Shown here: piece after piece, positions 23,445 through 29,082 of the stretch
How the letters are laid out: the number at the start of each line of letters is the position of its first letter
Numbering within the stretch: position 1 is the stretch's first letter
Assembly: GCA_018713425.1 (NCBI GenBank)
Contig: DVOT01000125.1
Span: 1 to 29,082 of the forward strand
Length of the DNA stretch: 29,082 bases
Direction: 5' to 3'
Source of the DNA: Alectryocaccomicrobium faecavium
Lineage (GTDB): Bacteria; Bacillota; Clostridia; Christensenellales; Aristaeellaceae
Translations under genes and position numbers: made by a program
Notes under the pieces: model-generated
The model's input: the letters and a program-made list of their open reading frames with translations, nothing else
Databases searched by the model: none
Told to the model about the DNA's origin: nothing

Positions 23445-24379
23445 TGCACATCCTCCCTTGTAAGCCTATCATACCCTATCAAAGCCACGCCCACGGCGTT
23501 GTCGCCGGAATATTCCGGCTTGCCCCAGCAGAGCGCCACTTTCAAACCATTTCGCTTGAGGCGCGCGGGCAACAGTTCGCGCAAAAGCGCGCTGGAAGCC
23601 ACGCCACCGCCCAACAATACCTGTTTTGCTCCCGTTTCCCGCACGGCAATTTCTATGAGTTTCGCCACCGCGCGAGAAAGATAGGAATACACTTCCGCCG
23701 CCACATCCGCCCCAGGAACGCCCGCGGCGATCATGCGCATCGCCTGCGCTTCCGCGCCGGAAAGGCTCACCTGGTTATCCCGGTGCGAAAGCGGCATCGC
23801 GCCCTTTGCGCTCCCCTGCCGCGCAAGCGCTTCCAGCGCCGGGCCCGCGGGGAACGACAGGCCCAGAGCCACACCCACCCGGTCGACCAACTGGCCCGCG
23901 TGCAAATCCGCGGACATGGCGATCAGCCGCGTTTTAAGCCCTTGCCCCACGAACACGGCTTCCGTCGTGCCGCCGGAGAGGTGCAGCGCCACAAATTCCG
24001 CTTCCCCGCATCCGCTATCCACCAGGGCGGCGCGAATATGCCCTTGCTGGTGGCTGGTTTCCACCAGCGGCACGCCCTGCGCGGCGGCGATGGCGCGCGC
24101 AGCGCATTCGCCTGCCTTAAAAACGGGCATGTATGAACCCTCCGCGTCCCGCGGCCGCGTGCTCACGCAAACGCCGTCCACACATCCCGGAGAATGCGCA
24201 AACAGCGCCTCCAGCAATTCCGGCAGGCGCTCCACATGCTGAAACAGGGCGCTGGACTGGCGCAGCCCGCGTTCGCCCTGGGCGACGCTGAGCAGGCGGC
24301 GTTCCTGCGCGATGCGCCCATCCTCCACCAGCGCCACGGACGTCGTGTAGCAACTGGTATCAATGCCCAATACGCGCAT
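23441..24379 (-). CDS. TsaD/Kae1-like paralog (peptidase M22-family protein)
   Basis: Protein of 312 residues of the ASKHA fold related to TsaD, which makes the t6A modification of tRNA. Metal-ligand motifs are preserved (HQQGH at 110-114; D293 in YSGDNAVGVA), as are SGGTTE at 135-140 and GGGVASS at 257-263. It departs from canonical TsaD at the N-terminus, where CYTTS (10-14) replaces CDDTS, and is shorter by roughly 25-30 residues. Clostridia often carry such a paralog near nusB and xseA in addition to true TsaD; its role is not known to me. It begins 4 bases after nusB and overlaps folD by 4 bases. True TsaD remains possible if no second copy exists. Confidence 0.75.
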   Translation of the reverse strand: MRVLGIDTSCYTTSVALVEDGRIAQERRLLSVAQGERGLRQSSALFQHVERLPELLEALFAHSPGCVDGVCVSTRPRDAEGSYMPVFKAGECAARAIAAAQGVPLVETSHQQGHIRAALVDSGCGEAEFVALHLSGGTTEAVFVGQGLKTRLIAMSADLHAGQLVDRVGVALGLSFPAGPALEALARQGSAKGAMPLSHRDNQVSLSGAEAQAMRMIAAGVPGADVAAEVYSYLSRAVAKLIEIAVRETGAKQVLLGGGVASSALLRELLPARLKRNGLKVALCWGKPEYSGDNAVGVALIGYDRLTREDVQ

Positions 24380-24382
24380 ACG

Positions 24383-24778
24383 CTATTGCCTCGCGCGGCG
24401 GATGCTGCCCAGCACGCCGTTGATAAACGCGGGGGAACGCTCTGTGGAATACTGCTTGGATAGCTCCACCGCCTCGTTCACCACCACGGGCTCCGGCACT
24501 TGCCCGGCCAGGATCTCAAACACCGCCACCCGCAAAATCGCCAGATCCACGCGGTTCATGCGTTCCAGCGACCAGCCATGGGCAAATTGGGCAATCCATT
24601 CATCGATTTCGGCCTGGCGCGCCTTTACGCCCTCCACAACCTCATCGACATAATCGATTTCCGCATCGTCCTTGGGAATTTCCAGCAAACCAAAAACCGT
24701 ATCTTCGCCGCCATTGCCCCCCATCTCCCATTCGAAAACGAGCTTCATGGCGGCGGCGCGCGCCGCTGTTCTGTCCAT
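24383..24778 (-). CDS. nusB: Transcription antitermination factor NusB
   Basis: Protein of 131 residues, all-helical, with the start RTAARAAAMKLVFEWEM and the conserved C-terminal pattern MNRVDLAILRVAVFEIL followed by VVVNEAVELSKQYSTERSPA and FINGVLGSI. NusB with S10 (NusE) binds boxA RNA in rRNA antitermination. The AAGGAGG site 7 bases before the ATG is strong. It follows the DUF2273 gene after 27 bases, a common position downstream of asp23 in clostridia. Confidence 0.96.
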   Translation of the reverse strand: MDRTAARAAAMKLVFEWEMGGNGGEDTVFGLLEIPKDDAEIDYVDEVVEGVKARQAEIDEWIAQFAHGWSLERMNRVDLAILRVAVFEILAGQVPEPVVVNEAVELSKQYSTERSPAFINGVLGSIRRARQ

Positions 24779-24805
24779 CGGACAGCCTCCTTATATCCTT
24801 CGTAA

Positions 24806-25045
24806 TTACGCGGATTTGCCGCGCCGGGAAAGCAATTTGCCAATGGCGTGCAGCAAGAGATTGGGAATGTAGCAACCTCCGCCAATCCACCATCCCAGCG
24901 CCGCGCAGGCCGCGATGAGCGCCGTGCGCCAAAATCCAATGAACAATATGAGTACGCCCGCACCCGCGCCCAACAGCATGCCCGCTATACGGCGGATGCC
25001 CAGCGCGTTCAGGCGAACTTCGCGCTCATTCTCCCGCGTTTCCAT
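24806..25045 (-). CDS. DUF2273 small membrane protein of the Asp23/AmaP cluster
   Basis: Protein of 79 residues with two adjacent hydrophobic segments (about 18-38 and 40-55) and a basic C-terminus, typical of the small membrane proteins encoded beside asp23 and amaP. It overlaps the amaP end by 20 bases. Its likely partners are AmaP and Asp23 at the membrane; the molecular role is unknown. Confidence 0.75.
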   Translation of the reverse strand: METRENEREVRLNALGIRRIAGMLLGAGAGVLILFIGFWRTALIAACAALGWWIGGGCYIPNLLLHAIGKLLSRRGKSA

Positions 25046-25850
25046 CGTCTTTTATCCCTTTCTGCTCCTGCGCGTCCGGGGTTTCCTCCGCTTCCTGCGC
25101 GCCATCCGCTTCCGTTTCGGCCTCAGCCTCGGCGACGGCAAAATCTTCCATCACGCGCTGGAAACCATCGTCCTCTTCCGCGGCCTGCACCGCTTCACCC
25201 GTATCCTGCGCACTGTTGGACTCTTCGCGCATGGCCGGTTCCGGCGCGTAATAAATCTCTTCTTCCGGCTTTGCGTCCTGCACGGGCACAGGCGCGGAAA
25301 CGAACAGATCCGGCGCGGCCACGATGTCCGTCACGATCACCTTCACATCCCGCACGGCAATGCCCGAATGCGTCTCGATATGGGTGCGGATGGCACGCTG
25401 CATTTCGGCGGTGGCGTTGGGAATGTTCCGGTCGCCCATGATGGTCATCTTGAGCTTGAGGGAAATGGAATCCGCATGCTCGATCACGCGCACATCCTTG
25501 CAGGTTACCCCGTCCATATTGGCCACGGCTTTGCTGGCCAGGCTGTGCAGCGCGGCCACCGACACGAGCACCTCGCCGCTATCGGAATGCTGCACGGAAA
25601 CAAAGCCCGTGTGCCGCGAGCGCTCCCGCTTCACATGGATAAATACCACGTATAGCGCCCAAACCGCGCCCACGGCGTATATAACGACGTGCAGCAGCAG
25701 CGTCCAGTCGTAGGCATAATCAAACAGCATCCCGCGCAAAAACGCTTCCACGTTTTCGCTCCACACGCTCACCAGCATCAGCGCAAAAGCGGCGAATGCC
25801 ACCAGTGCCAAAAGCGCCGTGAGCAGGCGCTCATACCAACGCGGCCTCAT
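25026..25850 (-). CDS. amaP: AmaP-like membrane anchor of Asp23 with an acidic C-terminal tail
   Basis: Protein of 274 residues with two N-terminal membrane helices (about 8-30 and 50-72), a cytoplasmic Asp23-like alpha/beta region (about 82-180, with GEVLVSVAALHSLASKAVAN and AIRTHIETHSGIAVRDVKV), then a tail from about 183 to the end packed with Glu, Asp, Ala and Gln. In Staphylococcus AmaP holds Asp23 at the membrane and the pair responds to cell-envelope stress. The long acidic tail is unusual and is mirrored in the neighbouring Asp23. The ATG overlaps the asp23 stop by 4 bases. Confidence 0.85.
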   Translation of the reverse strand: MRPRWYERLLTALLALVAFAAFALMLVSVWSENVEAFLRGMLFDYAYDWTLLLHVVIYAVGAVWALYVVFIHVKRERSRHTGFVSVQHSDSGEVLVSVAALHSLASKAVANMDGVTCKDVRVIEHADSISLKLKMTIMGDRNIPNATAEMQRAIRTHIETHSGIAVRDVKVIVTDIVAAPDLFVSAPVPVQDAKPEEEIYYAPEPAMREESNSAQDTGEAVQAAEEDDGFQRVMEDFAVAEAEAETEADGAQEAEETPDAQEQKGIKDDGNAGE

Positions 25851-26461
25851 AGCGCATCCCCCTCTTTGGGCTCCGCGCCATCCTCCTCCACTTCCACCTC
25901 AATTTCCTCATCCCCCGCCGGTTCCGGCGCATCGGGGAATTCCTCGGCGATTTCCATTTCCGCCTCTTCCGTTTCCGGTTCCACTTGGCTTTCCGCCTGG
26001 GCGCGCGCGTCCGTTTCTTCGGCGTTGCGCTGCTCCTCCAGCATGCGCTGCTGGCGCGCTTCCAGTTCCAGCGCGGCCTTGTTCTCTTTCTCAAAACTCA
26101 CGCCCAGCACATGCACATCCACGCTTTGCACATCCAGGCCGCTCATGGTTTCGATGGCCTTTTTCACATTTTCCTGAATTCCCTGCGCCACATCCGGCAC
26201 GGGATTGCCATATTCCACAATGATGGAAACGTCCACCAGCACGCGGTTGTTCTCAATGGCGATTTTCACGCCCTTGGTGAAATTCTGGGTCCTGCGGGTA
26301 AAAATGTCCGCGATCGTGCTATTGCCCGTGGTCATGCTGGCAACGCCCTCGACCTCGGTCGCGGCAAGGTTGGCCATTTTGGCCACAACATCCGTAGCGA
26401 AAGTGACCGTACCATTGGGATTGTCGTTCCACTGAACGCTCGATGGCGTATTTTCATTCAT
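25847..26461 (-). CDS. asp23: Asp23-family alkaline shock protein with an acidic tail
   Basis: Protein of 204 residues. Residues about 15-126 form the Asp23 domain (GTVTFATDVVAKMANLAATE, VDVSIIVEYGNPVPDVAQ and VQSVDVHVLGVSF). Residues 127-204 are a charged segment: a predicted helix rich in Glu, Gln and Arg (127-160) then a run of Glu/Asp with Pro. Standard Asp23 proteins end near residue 120-170, so the tail is an addition. It is soluble and probably anchored by AmaP. GGAGGTG precedes the ATG by about 9 bases, and the promoter is 30 bases upstream. First gene of the operon. Confidence 0.9.
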   Translation of the reverse strand: MNENTPSSVQWNDNPNGTVTFATDVVAKMANLAATEVEGVASMTTGNSTIADIFTRRTQNFTKGVKIAIENNRVLVDVSIIVEYGNPVPDVAQGIQENVKKAIETMSGLDVQSVDVHVLGVSFEKENKAALELEARQQRMLEEQRNAEETDARAQAESQVEPETEEAEMEIAEEFPDAPEPAGDEEIEVEVEEDGAEPKEGDAL

Positions 26462-26491
26462 GCCATATGCACCTCCGTTTCATCTTTCTCT

Positions 26492-26520
26492 ATTATACCA
26501 GAATTTGCGCCGCGAATCAA
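26492..26520 (-). promoter_or_regulatory. Promoter of the asp23-amaP-nusB operon
   Basis: On the minus strand, -35 TTGATT (26520-26515), a 17-base spacer and -10 TATAAT (26497-26492) with an extended TGG element. It starts 5 bases after the spoIIIAH stop codon, so the asp23 block can be expressed in growing cells independently of sporulation. No terminator hairpin separates spoIIIAH from it. Confidence 0.8.
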
Positions 26521-26525
26521 ACCGG

Positions 26526-27047
26526 CTAGGGTGAATTTAACGGAATGATTTTAATGTTTCCTCCGAGCAGGCCAGTTTCTCGCGTAACCAATTCCAAAAT
26601 CGCGTTGGCGTCCTCTTGGGAAAGCGCGCTGGTCTCCACGAGCACATTGGCGGAATCCTCATGCACCGTCGCCACCGCCTGCGCGAATCCCCGCGCGCGC
26701 AAAACGCCCTCAATGGTGGTTTCCTGCTCCATCCAATCCAGCAGTTCCAGCATGCGCCGCTGCGCGGAAGCGCGGACATCTTCCTGGGTGCGTTCGTCGT
26801 CCACAATGGCCTGGAGCTGCTCCATCTGCGTTTCCCGCATCAGCGCGCGTTCCACGAGGAATTCCTCCATGCTCGCCTGGGCCGATACGGGCATGGACGC
26901 TTCCGCCTGTACCTGCGCTTGCGCCTGGCTCGGCTCCGGCGCGAGCGTTTCCCGAGCCATCAACATGCCCGCCGCGCCCAACGCGAGCACCGCAAATGCC
27001 GCGCCCAGCGGCGCATAGCGCCAAATCTGCCGGGTGATATTCGCCAT
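26526..27047 (-). CDS. spoIIIAH: Stage III sporulation protein AH
   Basis: Protein of 173 residues with an N-terminal membrane helix (about 11-31), an Ala/Gln-rich linker, helices around 58-105, and a C-terminal ring-building-motif fold (TTIEGVLRARGFAQAVATVH to the end). In Bacillus, SpoIIIAH in the mother-cell membrane binds forespore SpoIIQ across the intermembrane space to form the feeding-tube channel. The ATG at 27047 is preferred to a GTG two codons earlier because GGAGGA lies 6 bases before the ATG. It is the last gene of the spoIIIA operon. Confidence 0.93.
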   Translation of the reverse strand: MANITRQIWRYAPLGAAFAVLALGAAGMLMARETLAPEPSQAQAQVQAEASMPVSAQASMEEFLVERALMRETQMEQLQAIVDDERTQEDVRASAQRRMLELLDWMEQETTIEGVLRARGFAQAVATVHEDSANVLVETSALSQEDANAILELVTRETGLLGGNIKIIPLNSP

Positions 27048-27049
27048 TT

Positions 27050-27400
27050 TCACTCCTCCGCTTCCATTTTCAGCACTTCCACATTTTGAAGCTCCACCTG
27101 CAAAATCGCATGTGCCGCCTGCGCGAGTTCCAGCTGCACGCGTAAATCATCCGCACCCTGCGCCACGATCAAAACGCCCCGTACCGTGCCGCTCGCGTCC
27201 TCGTTTACCAGCACACGCACTTCTCCCGCGCCGCTCACGGCGGAAAGCGTGCTCTCCAGCCGCTCTTCCAACGGCGTGAGCAAAGCGCTCTCTTCCGTTC
27301 CGCCACTGCGCAACAGCAGCAAAAGCGCCAGCACCGCGCAAATGGCCAGCAGCATCCATTCCAGCCCACGCGCGCCGCGAAACAGTTCCGATAGCCTCAT
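27050..27400 (-). CDS. spoIIIAG: Stage III sporulation protein AG, minimal form
   Basis: Protein of 116 residues, about half the length of Bacillus SpoIIIAG. It keeps the membrane helix (about 16-32), the LEERLESTLSAVSGAGEVRVLVN stretch and VRGVLIVAQGADDLRVQLEL to the end, the two halves of the ring-building motif. In Bacillus a large insertion (the beta-triangle region) separates these halves; here only about six residues lie between VNEDA and RGVLIV. In known structures SpoIIIAG forms the large channel ring. The ATG at 27400 overlaps the spoIIIAF stop by 4 bases (ATGA). Confidence 0.85.
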   Translation of the reverse strand: MRLSELFRGARGLEWMLLAICAVLALLLLLRSGGTEESALLTPLEERLESTLSAVSGAGEVRVLVNEDASGTVRGVLIVAQGADDLRVQLELAQAAHAILQVELQNVEVLKMEAEE

Positions 27401-27567
27401 TTTCCCAACCAAGCGGCCAGCGCGTCCACCATTGCCCCTGCCGCCAGCAGGCCCGCTATCGCGCCCAATCCCTTTTCCGCGCGCCCGGGCCGCAAAAAAT
27501 GTTCGCAAACGGATGCTATCGCCGCGATCACCACCAACCGCGCGGCAAAGGTCTGCAACACTGCCAT
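27397..27567 (-). CDS. spoIIIAF: Stage III sporulation protein AF, reduced to two membrane helices
   Basis: Protein of 56 residues with two hydrophobic helices (about 4-24 and 34-54). It lines up with the first 55 residues of Bacillus SpoIIIAF (about 206 residues) and lacks the whole soluble C-terminal domain. GGGG lies 7 bases before the ATG at 27567; the open frame stops naturally and the stop overlaps the spoIIIAG start, so no degraded remainder follows. The identity rests on position between spoIIIAE and spoIIIAG as well as the helix pattern. Confidence 0.75.
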   Translation of the reverse strand: MAVLQTFAARLVVIAAIASVCEHFLRPGRAEKGLGAIAGLLAAGAMVDALAAWLGK

Positions 27568-27589
27568 AGCCGTTCCCCGCTTCCATTCT

Positions 27590-28696
27590 TCATCGCACCG
27601 CGCCGCCAGAAGCCAGCGTCGCGCCAATGAGCACCATAGCCATCACGCATGACGCAACCACCACGACCAGCAGCATGGAAAGCACATCGCCAAACCGGTC
27701 GATGAGCCGCGCAACCGGGCCGTCCTCCACCGGTTCTATCATGGCGGCCGCCAGGCGACTGGCCAACAGCGGCGCCAAAATGGCCAGCAGCGGCCGCACG
27801 CACACCAGGAGCAAAAGGCACAATCCCGTCACCCCGGCGGCGTTTTTCACCAACTGCGCGCTGCCAATGAGCGCGTCCATGGTATCGGCCACATCGCCGC
27901 CCACCACGGGCATTAGGTTGTCCACGGCATATTGCGCCGTGCGCACCGCCGCGGAATCATATCCCGCGCCCAGCAGCCCCTGTACGCTCACCACCGCCAA
28001 AAAGGCCGTCAGCCAAGCGCCCATCAGCCAGTTGCACAGCGTGCGCAAAAGCTTGAAGAGCTTTGTGAGCCGGATGCGCTCGCTCAGTTCCCCCGCCGCA
28101 GCCACGCCCGCCGCGCACGCACACAGGGCCAGTCCGCTGCCGCCCGCTGCCGTGCCAATCGCGCCGCCCGCCAGCGCCGCCATGGGCGAAAGCAGAGCCG
28201 CCGTAGCGCCGCCGCCCGCGGCGCTTAAGAGCGCGATCAGCAATGGCGAAACCGCCTGAGCGCATTGCGACAGCAGCGAAACCGCCCGTTCCGCCTGGGA
28301 AAACGCGCTGGCAAACGCCGCCAGCATCGCGCTTGCCGCCGCCAGCACGCCAATCCATTCGATTACGCCGCCATTTTGCGGCGCGAATTGCTTTGCCAGC
28401 GCGCACACCAGCGCGGGCGCGGCGAACAATACAATCAGCGATACGCTTTCGCGCAATTGCGCGCGCAACGCTTCCCCCAGCGCTGCCAAAGCGCCCTGCA
28501 CATCCCAGCCATCCTGCGCGCTCACGAGCGAGAGCAACGTTTCCCGCACGTCGATTTCCAGCCCGGCCGCATCGGCGTAGGCCTGCCATTCGCTCACATC
28601 CAGCCCGCCCGCGATCCTTTCCGCTTCCTCTTCCGCTATACACGCAGGGAGCCAAAGGCACAGCAGCGCTGCACACAACAAAATCACACGCTTCAT
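27590..28696 (-). CDS. spoIIIAE: Stage III sporulation protein AE
   Basis: Protein of 368 residues with a signal peptide (about 1-21), a short extracytoplasmic segment (LDVSEWQAYADAAGLEIDV) and many hydrophobic helices from about 83 onward; LSERIRLTKLFKLLRTLCNWLMGAWLTAF and AVDNLMPVVGGDVADTMDAL are conserved SpoIIIAE blocks. It is an integral part of the SpoIIIA complex in the mother-cell membrane surrounding the forespore. It overlaps spoIIIAD by 4 bases (ATGA) and is followed 22 bases later by spoIIIAF. Confidence 0.95.
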   Translation of the reverse strand: MKRVILLCAALLCLWLPACIAEEEAERIAGGLDVSEWQAYADAAGLEIDVRETLLSLVSAQDGWDVQGALAALGEALRAQLRESVSLIVLFAAPALVCALAKQFAPQNGGVIEWIGVLAAASAMLAAFASAFSQAERAVSLLSQCAQAVSPLLIALLSAAGGGATAALLSPMAALAGGAIGTAAGGSGLALCACAAGVAAAGELSERIRLTKLFKLLRTLCNWLMGAWLTAFLAVVSVQGLLGAGYDSAAVRTAQYAVDNLMPVVGGDVADTMDALIGSAQLVKNAAGVTGLCLLLLVCVRPLLAILAPLLASRLAAAMIEPVEDGPVARLIDRFGDVLSMLLVVVVASCVMAMVLIGATLASGGAVR

Positions 28697-29076
28697 AGCA
28701 AAGAAAGCACACGCTGCACCACATCCAGCAGGAGCGGAGCGGCCAAGGCCACCAGTGCCAGCCGCGCGGCCACCTCAATGCGCACGGCAAGCGCCACTTC
28801 CCCGGAATCCCGGCAAATCGCTGCCCCAAATTCGGCCAGTAGCGAGAGCCCCGCCGCGCGCAAAAGGAGCGATAGCCCTTCGGGCGCAAGTTCCGCGCGG
28901 GCGGCAAGATCGCCAACGAGCCCGGCTGCCGTGCGGATATCGTCCAAAGAGAGCAATAGCGCCGCCACGCCCGCCGCTACGGATACCGCCACGGCCATTT
29001 CCGGCCGGTTTGCGCGCAGCGCGACACATACGAACGACACCGCTACCAGCAGTACCACAATCCGCACCGCCGCCAT
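28693..29076 (-). CDS. spoIIIAD: Stage III sporulation protein AD
   Basis: Protein of 127 residues, near the usual length, with about four hydrophobic helices and a conserved LLRAAGLSLLAEFGAAICRDSGE block, part of the small membrane subunits SpoIIIAC/AD. The ATG at 29076 lacks a full upstream context because the window ends; a TGA read on the minus strand at 29080-29078 is probably the stop of spoIIIAC, just outside. Genes AA-AC would lie beyond the edge. Confidence 0.93.
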   Translation of the reverse strand: MAAVRIVVLLVAVSFVCVALRANRPEMAVAVSVAAGVAALLLSLDDIRTAAGLVGDLAARAELAPEGLSLLLRAAGLSLLAEFGAAICRDSGEVALAVRIEVAARLALVALAAPLLLDVVQRVLSLL

Positions 29077-29082
29077 GTCAAT

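Noticed and set aside
1..29082. A search by eye for CRISPR repeats, insertion-sequence ends, transposases, integrases, phage genes, toxin-antitoxin pairs and tRNA or rRNA genes.
   Set aside because: None was found; gene order and base composition are continuous with core genome, so the window does not look like a mobile or defence island.

Overview
This window looks like chromosome from a GC-rich, anaerobic, spore-forming member of the Clostridia. The evidence is a near-complete tail of the spoIIIA sporulation operon, a SpoIIP-type engulfment amidase, a full Rnf ion-pumping complex in clostridial gene order (C-D-G-E-A-B), an Asp23/AmaP/DUF2273 set typical of Gram-positive bacteria, and a SAM-I riboswitch ahead of metK. 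I cannot name a genus. Almost every gene is on the minus strand. Only a nitroreductase and a uridine kinase (5857-6992) are on the plus strand. There are no rRNAs, tRNAs, insertion sequences, prophage genes or CRISPR arrays.

In the direction of minus-strand transcription (high to low coordinates): 29076-26526 holds spoIIIAD-AE-AF-AG-AH, the parts of the mother-cell/forespore channel. 26520-19806 opens with its own promoter and reads asp23-amaP-DUF2273-nusB-tsaD paralog-folD-xseA-xseB-ispA-yuiD, continuing into dxs-tlyA (19795-17163). These cover envelope stress anchoring, antitermination, one-carbon metabolism, exonuclease VII and the start of isoprenoid synthesis. Next come nadK-argR-recN (17101-14076). 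In many clostridia recN is followed by spoIVB and spo0A; here a promoter and the rnfCDGEAB operon follow instead (13953-8714), then an odd PlsC-like protein (8705-8031) and spoIIP (7977-6967), which may have its own sigma-E-type promoter.

The region 5516-5856 is a compact two-way control region. One promoter fires left through a textbook SAM-I riboswitch with a visible terminator/antiterminator switch into metK and recD2 (5515-2176). The other fires right into the nitroreductase and uridine kinase genes. Left of recD2 lies the most interesting non-coding element: a strong consensus promoter followed by about 220 nt of highly structured RNA whose ends pair through an 11-bp helix (about 2070-1850), leading without a terminator into a small zinc-ribbon protein gene. 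Structure, size and position next to recD2 suggest the raiA-motif (SpoRA) class of clostridial non-coding RNA. The window ends with a YjjG-type nucleotidase and a stand-alone MetH-activation-domain protein.

Most of the window is conserved core genome. The points that deserve a second look are the structured RNA, a pared-down SpoIIIA channel (SpoIIIAF reduced to its two membrane helices, SpoIIIAG without the insertion between its ring-domain strands), a PlsC-like protein lacking the catalytic HX4D aspartate, an extended RnfG, and acidic tails on Asp23 and AmaP.
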